Source of the DNA: Ailanthus altissimus
Taxonomy: Eukaryota; Streptophyta; Magnoliopsida; Sapindales; Simaroubaceae
Direction of reading: 5' to 3'
Length of the DNA stretch: 64,000 nucleotides
NCBI GenBank assembly: GCA_946807835.1
Contig: OX327700.1
Coordinates: 23,968,001 to 24,032,000 of the forward strand
Every line of letters begins with the position of its first letter. Position 1 is the first letter of the stretch. Below the pieces are notes generated by a model that worked only from the letters and a program-made list of their open reading frames with translations, ran no database searches and had not been told where the DNA came from. The position numbers and the translations under genes are program-made. This document shows positions 39,526 through 51,690 of the stretch, in pieces.

Positions 39526-42500
39526 TGTGAATGTTGATTATCCTAAGGTGCATACGTGTAGGTTTGTGTTCATCATTATAAAATCATACATCATATACAT
39601 ATTTGTGCATAACGAAAGTCCGAAAATCTAATTTTCTAAATAAAAAATATAATAAGGCTTTCAAATTATCTCATAATTGAAATAAATTTTTGTTTTGTTG
39701 AGAATTACCTTACAATCCTTTTGTTCTTTGTTGAGCCGGAGTCCCTGCCTTGAAATGTGCTCGTTGTGAATTCTAACTCCCAATTGAGCTTGGGAAGTCT
39801 AGAATGGTAGCTTGTTCCAATAACTGGTTTAGCAACTTAAACCCTAAGCTTAACTCTTAAACAAATTAGCTTAACTCTTAAGCTTGGACTACTACAATAC
39901 AATGAATGATGTTTTTCTAATTTAACACTTAAACAATAAAAATCACTTCATTGTTACTAGTAGAATGGCCGACCATATTAGAAAAAAAATATAAAGTTTC
40001 AACTTTTGAAATAGCTCTCAACATTTTTGAACTAGAGAACTTCTCATTTCTCTCTCTCTTAATAGCCGAATCCCTCTCACCCAAAATGAACAACACTCTT
40101 CTTTTTATTTGTTTTTGCTTCAATTCTTATTCAACAAGCAACCATGAGGCCCACCATGTATGGTCACACCACACATAAGCCATATTACTTTGTTTCTTTT
40201 ATTTATTTAAAATAAACAAAAGGAAACCAAAAGGAGAATGCATTTGGCTAAATTTTATGACTAAATTATGAAACAATTTCAATTAATTTAGTCAATAAAA
40301 GGGTCACATCTCTTACCCTGCCCATGCATAAGTGTTTCACCAAAAATCAATTTAATCATTAATAAATCAATTGGAAATACATGCTTTTAAAAATGAAAAG
40401 TGTGGTGGCCGAATGTGAGACGAAACAAATTGAAGAAACTGTTGGCGGAGGATCTAAGGCACGTGGGTGTATGCATGTGCAATTGTGTCTATTGCTTAAA
40501 TATATATCAAATACATATTTAAGTCTGACGAAAGTGTGAAACTTGCAATAAACACAATAAATAAAATATACTAATCGTATTAATATATTTACAGGATAGA
40601 GAACTCACCTTAACGTGTAACATTATACACGTATTTTTTTCGAAGTCCGCATGGAGACCAACTCATGGACAGTTCTAATCACCAACACGGTGGGCTTGGT
40701 GAGCTAGAACAACAGTCCTATGCGCAGCGCCGGGTTTAACTCTTAAACCCCAAAATAGTCGGTGTGTATTTTTATCTTTTTCTCCAAAAGAATAAGAAAT
40801 GGAGAATTTGAAATAATCTACTATTACTTTAATTGGAAGCATAATCGGTGTGTGTTTTTATCTTTTTCCCTTTATTTTTTTTTCTTACCTTTTTTTTTCT
40901 TCTTCTTCTCTCGGTTTTCTTCTTCTTCTTTTTTTTCTCTTTTTCTCTCTTTCTCCATTTCTTTCTTCTCCGCCAAATGGCCAAAACACACAAAATCTCA
41001 ATTCATTTCATTCTCTCTTTATTTATATATATATAATAAAATAATAATATAATATAATATAAAATTAGTAATGGGTGCCAACTATTTGGCACCCAAATAT
41101 AATATTAATATATATAATATCTAATAATAAAATATTATATAATATAATAAAATATTATAAATAAAATAAAATAATATAAAAATATATTACATAATATAAT
41201 AAGAGAGATATTTTGATTATTTAACAATTAAATAATCAAAGTGAGAAATAACTATTTTACCCCTTATGAATAGTTACTAAGTCTACCCTCTAGTGGGTCC
41301 CACCAAATCCGCACTTGGGTAAACTCAACCGAGAGTCCACAATGCGCCACATGTCATTATACAATTAGTAAATAGCAATTATTGACTAATTATTGTATTT
41401 AACACTTAAATATAGACACGCACGCATTCCCGTAGTATTGCTGAATATTACTAGATTAAACATTTTAATCCGGCACATTGCCCCAGTGCACAACGAGTAC
41501 ACTCCATATCGCGGGACTCCCTAGGTTCTACGCCTGATTTGTCAAATGAAACTATTCCATGAGTCTGTGAGTAGTGCCCTATGTACACGTCACGGATATA
41601 CAAATCAGCGAGTTGAACCATGCAAGCTGAGGTTACAACGCCTACGTATAGTTCTTCCGTCATGATATCTTGAATGTACGAGGATATAGATTATCACTGT
41701 TAAATCCCATGTGCTCATCCATGTCCTATCTCCAGACTTGTATCTCACTAAGCAATATGCGCAAACTCCTTTGCCATATTGTTCCACCCTAGCGGAACTC
41801 TTTCCTGGGATAATTGCTTGTGGCCACAAGACTTTCAGAGATACAGTCTCGAAGTATCTGGATATCAAACTCCATATGGGAGCTGACGGATCCCATATCT
41901 GTACGCACCGGATTTCATAAGCATTGAACCATACCCAGTGACACCCAGCGGTCACACCATGAAAGGTCTGTGACATGCGTGGAACCAAAGTATGGTGGAT
42001 TACTTATAAGCCCACCGTGGCACTCAGGTCAAAGGACTTACGTATACTACTCAACTCAAGAGGACCCTCCGTTGACGGCTTACATTGGTGTCTATCAGAG
42101 GCCCTCGTGAGTCTGTCCCATATCCAGTCCTAACTGGATACCCATATGTCAATACCTCACAGTCGGCTAGGAACGACCATCTATACCCTATAGGTACGGC
42201 ATATGCTGATCTATATAAAAAGGTATCCACCGACAGACCCGCATCGGCAAAAATAGACCAGGGACAATAATTAGAGAACATACTTGTGTAACATGTATTT
42301 TCTGGCACCCGATTACAACTCTTGCAACTATGCAATTACTAGTATATTCTCAGGTCTATGTCCCATTACAGACAAGGCTCCAACTCTTGGATCTGCTGAG
42401 TATTATAACCAGCTAACACTTAATTGTGCTAACATTTAACAATTATATGTCTCAGCGTGGCTAACTATGAGCCCTTATCTAAACTCCTTTAGATCTGATC

Positions 42501-44260
42501 CAAATTCTTTCAGATCTACAATGTCTATAATGTTACATGCATAATACCATATAAATGAGTATTAGCGATGTAATGAAAAAGTACACTTGTATAAATACAC
42601 AAGTATATGTACATTTAGGGATGACACGTAAGCACCGATCCAACAGAAATAATTCATTCATTTGCTTGTAACATATATTTTGGTCCTACCACATGATGGC
42701 CAGACTTTATTGTTTTCATTTATCATATTTTAATCAAAGTAAAACATGTTACAAATGAATAATATATAATTGTTTGACTTATAATAATAATATCAAATCT
42801 TATTATAATTATTTTATTCAATAAATAATTTAATGAATAAAATAATGATCTTACTTGTCCAGCAAGTAAGGTTATTTTGTTAATTTCTAAGTTAAATAAT
42901 AATTGACTTATAATATGTCACGTATCATCATCATATTAGTTAATAACTATTGTTAACTAATTGATGTGCTTAACACTTAAGTCTTGACATATGCATATTC
43001 TGAGGGATACTGAAGTAATTTTTCGGTATGCTGAAATTTATTAGATTGAACTATTTAATTCGGTACATTGTCCCAGTGCACAACGAGTACACTTTATACA
43101 GCGGGACTCCCTAGGTCCACGCCCAATTTATCAAATAGAATTATTTCATGAGTTCGTGATCGACGCCCCACTCCCACGTAATGGATATTACAAATTAGCG
43201 CAGTGAACTATACAAGTTTAGGTCATAAAGCATATGTATAATCCTTCTGCCATGTATATCATAAAGGAGCGGGGATATAGATCATTACCATCAAATCCCT
43301 ACGCACTTATTCATGAACATATCTCCAGACACGTATCCTGATAAACAATATACGCAAACACATTTGCGATATTATTTAACTCTGTGGAAAACTCTTTTTC
43401 TGGGTTTATTACTTATGGCCATAAGTCTTTCTGAAATACAGTCTTGGAGCATTTGGATATACAACTTACTCATATGAGCTAACGGATCTCATATTGCGCA
43501 TATCGAACTCCATGAGCATCGAACCATACCTAGCGACACATAATGGTTAGATGATGAAAGGTCTCTAACATATGTGAAAGTAAAGCATAGTGGATCACTC
43601 ACAAGCCCACCATGGTGCTCAGGTTAAATGACTATGTACACTATTCAACTCAAGAAGACCTACCATTGATGGCTTCATGAGATGTCTATTGGGGTCCTCG
43701 TTGAGCCTGTTTAGTATTTAGTCCTAATTGAATACCCATATGCTATACAAACTTCCGATAAGCTCATGATAAGTTAAGAACAACTATTTAGACCATTTAG
43801 ATATAGTCATACACTGATCCATAATAAAGAATTTCACTGGCAGATCCGCATCAGTGAATTAGACTAAGAACATCGTGTTTGTGAATGCACGTACATAATA
43901 ACATTTATTAGCACCTATTATAATCCCTTGCAACTATATTATTACTGATGTAATCTCAGGTCTATATCCTGTTACAGATAAGGTCTTAACTCTTAGATTA
44001 TGCTAACTTTTATAACCTACTAACTCTTAGTAATGCTAACTATTAGCAATTATAATTCTCAGCGTTGCTAACTTTTAGCGCTGGTCTAAACTCTTTTAGT
44101 CCAGATCTGAACTCCTTCATATCATACAATGTCTATAACATTACAAGTACTAAATCATTTAATTAATAAAAATTAGTAATTTAATAAAATGTACTATATA
44201 AATATTATAAAATAAAATATTCATACAAAATGGGATGGCACGTAAACACAAATTCCAACA
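39526..44260 (-). mobile_element. Solo LTR E, nested in the copia 5' LTR, itself split by solo LTR D
   Basis: It starts TGTGAATGTTG and ends ATTCCAACA (TG...CA), flanked by ACTAT at 39521-39525 and 44261-44265. The two parts (39526-40434 and 42651-44260) sum to about 2.5 kb. Homology of the host LTR resumes exactly after the second ACTAT. No internal region or second LTR remains, so it is a solo LTR left by recombination. Confidence 0.9.
40440..42645 (-). mobile_element. Solo LTR D, nested within solo LTR E
   Basis: It runs from TGTTGGCGGAGG to GATCCAACA, 2206 bp, flanked by GAAAC (40435-40439) and GAAAT (42646-42650). The GAAATAATT context after it matches LTR copy A near 23010 (AGAAATAATTTTT), so the two halves of E rejoin cleanly. 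It contains a pyrimidine-rich tract at about 40860-40970 and AT microsatellite-like sequence at about 41030-41200. Confidence 0.82.
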
Positions 44261-44265
44261 ACTAT

Positions 44266-44589
44266 GCCATTGATAATATACCCCTAAGTCTTTTATCTCA
44301 TTTCAGTAATGCTCTAACTCTTTAGATTTCGCTAACTCTTATAACCTGATAACTCTTATCAGTACTAACTTTTAGCTTTTATAACTCTCAGTGTTGCTAA
44401 CTCTTAGCACTAGTCCAAACTCTTTTAGACTAGATCTGAACTCATTCAGATCATACTGTGTCTGAAAAATTACAAGCATTTTACCATACAATTAATATAA
44501 TTAGTGATTTAATGAAATATATATTGTATAAATATTAAAATAAAATATTAATAAAAAAATAAGGTGGCACGTAAGTACAAATTCTAACA
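44266..44589 (-). repeat. 5' LTR of the copia element (copy C), outer part
   Basis: Continues copy C after the nested insertion and ends TTCTAACA at 44589, the outer end of the element. CTAACTCTTA-type phrases occur repeatedly, as in all other copies of this LTR. The following bases CATTT would be the outer target duplication, but the partner was not found on the left. Confidence 0.75.
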
Positions 44590-44599
44590 CATTTGCATT

Positions 44600-47240
44600 A
44601 TTTTTCTTTTAAGATTTGATTGACTGACACAAAACCCTTGATCTTTACCATGGCTCCTTGAACTTGTCGCTTTTCTCTTGGAATATGAATTGATATTACT
44701 TGGTAGACGTTAATAGGTGGTGGCATGTCACTCAGCCCTTCACTTACTACCCTTGCTGCAAATGATTAGAGAAATAAATTACCTATTAAGTGAAAAATAA
44801 ATTATTTTAATACAATTAACAAGATAACCTATTGTTTCAGAAGTTGCAGCTTCATACGAGGCCTACAATGAAAAAAAACAAATTAACATATAAGCGAAGA
44901 AGGGTTAAAATATAAGCTTATTAACCACCTTATTCTTAAGACATTTTCTTTTTTTATATCCCATGTTGAAGTGTTTACCATACCTTATGAGGAATCTTCT
45001 CTTATAGTCAAAACTACCATTCTTCCTATTTTACTTGAACCTTCATTTACTTGTTCGTGGTTGAACATTGATTTGATCTTTTTGACTTGAACCTTCATGT
45101 GCTTCCTTTTTTGGTTTTTCCTACTTAGCTTCGACCTCCCGAGCTTAACAATTTTAATTGGAGATAATAATTTAGGTATATCAACTTTTGGCCAAATAGC
45201 TCTATCTAATAAAGAATGGATTATCTCTAAATATGTCAGCAAATATGCATTTTTAGTCAAGTTTTTGTCCATATAATCTGTAGAGTCAACTTGTATATGT
45301 ATAATACAAGCCATTGCATGCTTGAATAGAAGTTTATTAACTTGCCAAGGCTTAAAATCACGGTGGTGCTTGCTGAGATCAACAACATAATGCTTCTCTT
45401 TCACATTTTCATAATCAATTACTTTAAACTCATGCCTACTAGTCTTCACTATAAACACATTCTTAACTTACTTTAATATTTTGGACAGTTATTTTATGGA
45501 CAGTTATTTTATGGACCTTAGGAGTTAGATTTGTTGCCATTGTTCTACTTTCTCTCTTCTCTTAATCAACCTTTAGATAATCTTTATTCTTATAAACTCA
45601 AGTAATTCCAACACAAGCTTTTTTCTAAAATCATTTAGGTACCCATTCCAAGACCCTGCCATATTATTTGTAATGTGATCAAATTTGAAAAAAGAATCAA
45701 ATTTGTAACATGACCATATGTTTGGGTTACTCTTGTCCAACCACTTTGTTGTACCAATTTTAATTATTTTTATAGAAACCATGGTATCATCAAAGTCACC
45801 CTTGTTGGTAACTGTAGCTACTTTCCAAAAGTGATCTCTTAAAGCTTCGGATGGATACTGTTTTTTAAAATTAGCGTAAACATGCCTCGCACAATATCTT
45901 ATGGTAAAGAAAGATCAAAAGCATGGATATAGCTTTTTTTCCTGTCAAACATAAATGTCACAAACATCTCAATTTTTTATGTCTATATATTCCTTGTATA
46001 ACTCAAGAAACTAGCTCCAACTTTCCTTTGATTCCCTATTGCAAACACAAATTGCTAAGGAGAATATGCCATTGTTGGCATCAATTGTAACTGCTGACAG
46101 TAGCATTCCAGCAAAGAATGTCTTTAAATGACATTCATCAATGTCGATAAATCTTCTACAGCCCTCTATGAATCCCTGTTGTTGAGCCTTAAAGATAATA
46201 AATATCCTCTTGAAGAATGGTTGACCCTCACTAGCCATCTCTTTATTTATCTTCATTGTTGCAGCAGCATTTTTCATAAGAATGGCATTGGCATAATCTC
46301 TCAACCTTGCATAAGATTTTGTAAAGTCTCTATCGTTTAGTTTTAAAACCATTTTCTTAGCTCTATAAAGCCTTTTTCTATTTTTAGTAGTTCCAAACCT
46401 CCTTAACAACTCTGATGACATTGTTATTGTGCTTATATTAGGACCAATTTTTTTTTTATAGTTGTATACAACTTTTGAGCAACCCAAGTTTTGGTCACCT
46501 TAGGATTTTTTAGTATCCTTATATAGATGTAGTAGTCGCCTTAGGATTTTTTAGTATCAACTTCATTATCATTGTTAGATTCAATATCATTTATATCCTC
46601 ATCTATCCAGTTGATTGAGTTCATACTACTTATATCATCTTTGGGATTTGAATCTTTATTTTCACATTCTAATGGTTGAGCCAGGATCCTTTGACTTATT
46701 TTTTTTTAAAATTTTTCTTCATAATCTCCATAATTCATATTAATGGCATCCATAATTTTTTTCACCATGCTTATCAACTCAAGTTAATGGTCCTGTAGTT
46801 GGTTTAGTTGTAAAAACTTTGTCATAACTAGTAGGTTTATTTTCAGATGTATTGAACTTTGCAGGGCTTGAAGGAGGTATTTTAGTGGGCTTAGTGTCAT
46901 GATGTGTAAGCTCTAGGACTTGTTAGAATCCAACTTCTTAAAAAGGTTTGGTGGGAATTACATTAGGTTGTGAAGATAAAGGTTGTAACTCCATCTCAAA
47001 CTTTACTACTAAAACCCCTAAACACCATCATGGATACATATTTGATTATAGTTCCTTTATGTCATTACACTAAGAAAAAGCACCCAATATCTTAAAATGC
47101 TCTTCAGAGAACATGTGTCGATTATACAATTTTGCCATTACATTATTTATTAAACTCACAAAGTTTATACAATCAATATCTTTAAGTCTTGATTTCACCT
47201 CTTCCTTACAAAAATAAACTACAATTTCAACTCTACCCAT
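44600..47240 (-). pseudogene. Second MULE transposase, strongly degenerate
   Basis: It starts near ATG 47240 (MGRVEIVVYF), then an acidic stretch. At 46011-46487 the transposase core is readable: LYRAKKMVLKLNDRDFTKSY, FIEGCRRFIDIDECHLKTFF (first catalytic Asp in DECHLK) and VTIDANNGIFSLA. Remnants of RYCARHVYANFKK follow near 45870-45900, FDHITNNMAGSWNGYL in 45573-45782, and a SWIM-like end in 44985-45458 (HYVVDLSKHHRDFKPWQVNK). In that end the first SWIM Cys pair is lost. Several stops and shifts break it. It differs from the MULE at 5186-11884. Terminal inverted repeats were not found. Confidence 0.8.
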
Positions 47241-47249
47241 ATGAAAAAA

Positions 47250-48300
47250 AGAAAATTTCAGTCAACATAACAACACATCTAATTGAAACTAACACAACAT
47301 ATAAACCTATAAGCACACAAAATTAAATGAAAATTCATGGTTATATTACACATGCATAATAATTCTTTCAATAATACATGCAAGCAAAACCAAATGACCA
47401 CCAAACCACCATTAAAAATCATCGATTGACCTTTAAATAAATTCAAAATAACCAACATTGGTTAAACAAAGAAAATATTAAATTTTTAGAAATTAAAACA
47501 AATTAAAAAATTATTTTAGTCATTCGATTGCCAAAAACTTATTTTCAACCCATCACCACTTGTTAAGAATCATATGAAAGAGAATTAGAACTTAAAAAAA
47601 AAGCTTCTTTTCACTGACTGAAAATATAAAATACAAGACTCATAAGGAAAGCTTACATTTTGGACTAGGTTGAAGAATTGAATTTGTTTTCTTACACAAA
47701 AATATCGGTTCAAGCCATGCCCAAATGTAGTCTACGCTTTGTTTAACACAAAGAAATAAATTTTTTTTCTTTCAAAAGAAGACTGAATTTACTGAGTTAT
47801 TGATGCATTAATTTGAGAATTGAGATTGGCACGAATTTTTAGCTCTAAATCATGCCTAAAGTAGCTTTTGTTCTGCCAACCATGCATAGAGTAGATTCTA
47901 TTTTAGTCTTTTTTTTTGTTTTTAAAGTGATTTGAATTCATTAAAAGTAAAGTTATAAGGATATAATTTGTAGGATTTTTAATCAAAAGATTAAAAAAAT
48001 TATAGGATTAAACGATAATAAATTATTAATATATGGTCTAATTTTATCTATCCTTAACAGTGAACGAGAGATTAATTCTAAAAAAAATCCTTTATAAGAA
48101 AAGAGAATACAATCCTAACAATAAAAAATAAAAAAGAATAACCCTCACATAAATAAAGAAAGTATATTTATTGTTCAATTTAATAAATAAATATATTATA
48201 AGATAATATAGAAAATAGCGTCCAACTCAAGATTTTTTGATTAAAAGATTCTATTCTAGTTTGAAGCTTTGGTTTTGAATGTGTCAATAAATGTAGTGAA
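47250..48300. other. AT-rich flank of the second MULE, no gene recognised
   Basis: Probably the 5' flank and terminal region of the MULE. No coding frame or defined repeat end was found. Confidence 0.35.
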
Positions 48301-48480
48301 ATTTATTGATTTTCTCTAAAACGTATACAATTTTTTTTCATTGTTAAATATTATTACTCAAAAAGACTAATTTGTCCTTATAATATGTAAACGTTTTTAA
48401 TTTTAGGGTTTTTTTTGTAGTTATTTTAAAATAAGAGAGGGTTAATGGATAATATGTAAAATAATAAGGGGTAATTGATT
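48300..48480. repeat. Dispersed repeat piece, inverted copy of 20820-20960
   Basis: ATAAGAGAGGGTTAATGGAT and AATAATAAGGGG here correspond to ACAAGAGAGGGTTTTATGAG and AATATAATAGGGGG on the opposite strand near 20830-20880. Each is preceded by a TTAGGGTTTTT/ACAGGGTTTTT block. Family and ends are unknown. Confidence 0.5.
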
Positions 48481-51400
48481 GCTGCACTTTTACTTTTGTC
48501 CTTCGAACTTAAATTGAAAGCTTTTGACACAGCCTTCATGAGCGACGAAACACCTCCACACAGTTGCAACAAGTTTTATCCGCCCAAGAAATAAAAAAAA
48601 GTGAAAAAAAATCAAAACAATAAAAATACAAGATGATTGAAGGTGGTGGTGGTTGGGTTTGAACAGTCGATGTTTGCTAGGTTTTATAATGGTTTGATTA
48701 GCAGCAAAGAACGATAAGCATGATGGCAATGAGATATGGTCGATGATTCCTTGGTTTTTTTTTTCATTTTCTTTTTGAAAAAAATATAAAGTTCTCTTTT
48801 TTTTAAATGAAAATTTATTATTTTTTTATATATATTAAGAGTGTTCAAAAAAAGAAAAAATAATTAAATTTGATGTTAAAAAATAGTATTTAGACAAGAG
48901 AATAAGAGATGTTTGAATACAAAATAAAAGTGTTTGAATATAAAAATTCACATATAAAATTAAAATGATATAATTTTTATTTTTTCGTTAACTTTGATAA
49001 AATAAGCTTTAACAATCGAGTATTATTACATATTTTTTAAATTAATAAATATTTATGGTACTAAACCTTACCTAAGGGTGATGATGAAAATATCCATCTT
49101 TTTAATTTGTAATAAGTTTTTTACAACTTAAAAATACTGGATATATATATATATATATATATATTTGCAATGATCAATTCATGAGAAATCGTAGATGTTG
49201 TTATAAAATGGAAATAGGAAAAACACTCCTTTCGATCATTATCTGATTTTTTTTTTCATTTATATTCGATATATCTTATCAAATGGAAAAAAGATGAAGT
49301 GACAAATTATATGAAATAGAAAGGAAGTTTAATTATTATATGAATTTTAGGGGAAGTCAAATGAAGATATTAAGAGACCGAGGAGAAAGGTACCTTCCGT
49401 GGAAAAATGCAAAATAAATCAAAGTGGCCATGTGGTTGGTGGTATTTCATTAAAAGAAAGGGTTGTTTCATTACAAGACATAATTTTTGCTCTAAATACT
49501 TTACAAACTAATGGTTTTGAAAGTAATCAACGTGGATGGTTATGCCTTACCTAGATATATGAATTTCAAAATGTTTATATTATTGTTGGTATTTTCTTTA
49601 CATAAAAAGGCCTACACACAACATTTAGTGTAAGTTAAAAAAGGTCGAGAAAAGTCAAAAGAGAAAATTCAGATAAGATAAAATTATTTATAATTGTTTT
49701 TATATAAGACGAGGAAATGACATCATGTGAGAGTTGTACGGAAACCAAAATAATAGGCTTAAAGATGTTTTAAAAGTCGAAGAAGCTGAGTTTTTGCCAA
49801 TAAAAGAAGGCAATTCAAAGCAGCAGATGAGTTATCTGACTAACTATCACATGAAATTGCAGTATAAACTATTTTCTGCAATAATTAATATGTTGGAAAA
49901 TTGACAATTAGACATGGGAAAGCATGGATTATTCTCAAATCCGTAATATTATTAATGACGATGGATTATAATGTACAAACATTAGTCGAAAAGAAAACCC
50001 TTCTACCTCAGCTTGGAGGTGGGAGAGGCTTATCGTTTTAATCCAAAATCTCATATTTAAGTCCTTGTTGTACGGCCTCTCACATCAGTTTTTGTTCAAT
50101 GATTAGCTGTATTACTTCATTTTTTGTGTGTTAATTATGATCTCACCAGTTAAACCTCGATCGTCCATTCTGCTAGCTTCTGCCATTAATCACATTCAAA
50201 TAACATATATAGGATTTGTACACATTTAATATACCTGCACTGCGGAAGAATAGATATTGCAATAGATTGTAGTTAGTGGAGATCATGTATAAAAGAAAAG
50301 AAAAACTGCCATATATATTAGGGTTCTTTCTTCTTTGGTTATATATATAATTGATTTTGAATGCGATATTGGGACAGAAATCAAGAATCTCTTGATTGAT
50401 CAAAACTTTATTTGAAATTTGATTCACATCGGAGACGTGAAGATGGGAACATGAAAATTAAATTTTCATGAAACTACAATCACTTGTTATTATAAAGAAA
50501 TTGGCATGAAAGCTAAAAACTAGAGTCAAGGTATTCTATATATATATATAGGGGTTTATCGGTCACATCCTTTGATAATTTTTCATAACGATGCCGTACG
50601 TTGCCATTATAAAATCTTCGCAGCTTCAATATGGCGGTGGGCATGAACAACGTCAAAGATAACATACGGTCTAAGTACAATCGTGCTGGTCATGACCTGC
50701 GTTATCGTGGCTGTATCTTTCTGTTCGCTCTATTGACGTTAATAAATTTAAAGATTTGCAGTTTTTGTTATATTAAACAAATTTTTGGATGAATTTGTCC
50801 TCACACTCGGTCTGTTGAAAGAAAGTGAAACTTCGACTCCATTCAACAAAAGACTAAAGAGGTAAGAGGCGTATACAGATCCCAAAAGATCATAATTGTG
50901 GGAGCCTCGGAGCGAAGCTTATAGTCAAGTCACGTACGCTTGTAATAATTTTGCTCTTTACATTTTTCTTTTATCAGTGGCTAGACAATCCAAAACAATT
51001 CGGGAGAAATATTTTGTTGTGTTGTAACTTGCTAAAAGGAATTTTAGAACCTCTGCTATAGAAACATCTTAATAACTATATTTATTTATTTTTTTTGATA
51101 TAAAAATAATGCTATGTTTGTATCTCAGTTAGTGTAGTATTTACTGTGTGATTGATTTTTTTAACATTATTTTAATAAAAAAAATAAAAATTCAACAACT
51201 ACATAATAAGGTGGTAGTCGTTGATTAATTATATATTAATTAGAATAAAAATTTTATATCTCAACTACATAAATATAATTATACCTTAAACTATATAAAA
51301 TGATGAAGACACATATCTATTTGTATTCTGCAATTAATTATAAGGAATTCATGGATTTAAAAATGAAAGAGATTAATTTAAGGAGGGGTGAGAGCGGAGT

Positions 51401-51685
51401 TGTTGGCCAACTCATTAACATGACTTAGGATTTTCTCTTTTTAATAATTTCAGTAAATTATACAGTTATAAAATCCTTTTTTTAAATTAATATATATATA
51501 TAGGTTCTTGACTCCTTAGGTTTCTTCTAGGTTTGCTTTTTAAGAGTCATAAACAGTTTATTTTATAATTTTGGATAAATTAAGTGTTTGGTAAATTTTT
51601 TTTTGAAGTGTTTATTTTAAATTAAGAAAATGGATATATGTTTTCATCATTGTAAATATGTCTATTATGATCGTTGTACAATGTT
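48481..51685. other. Intergenic region, no gene recognised
   Basis: Short frames at 48490-48729 and 50173-50427 have no recognisable motif and biased composition. An AT microsatellite occupies 49141-49164. No tRNA, snoRNA or miRNA precursor was recognised by eye. Confidence 0.4.
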
Positions 51686-51690
51686 ACAAC

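Larger units (their letters stand above)
29133..44589 (-). mobile_element. Degenerate Ty1/copia retrotransposon with nested insertions
   Basis: On the minus strand the order is: 5' LTR (44589 to about 37500, split by a nested insertion), probable primer-binding site, gag, pol and a polypurine tract. The 3' LTR follows (32864 to 29133, split by an unrelated insertion). The two LTRs match each other over long stretches, for example GAACAAT.CTAGT near 29190/37830 and AGAAACACCTAT near 29350/37995. The 3' LTR is shorter at its left end, where LTR copy A directly abuts, so the outer target duplication is not seen. The internal frames are heavily broken. Confidence 0.85.

Noticed and set aside
40762..41052. 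Phe/Ser-rich frames up to 96 codons
   Set aside because: They reflect a long pyrimidine tract in solo LTR D.
41605..41988. 127-codon minus-strand frame
   Set aside because: Within solo LTR D, with no recognised domain. The homologous segments of LTRs A, B, C and E do not keep it open.
48490..48729. 79-codon minus-strand frame with a hydrophobic middle
   Set aside because: No signal-peptide layout, no motif and low-complexity composition. Not supported as a gene.
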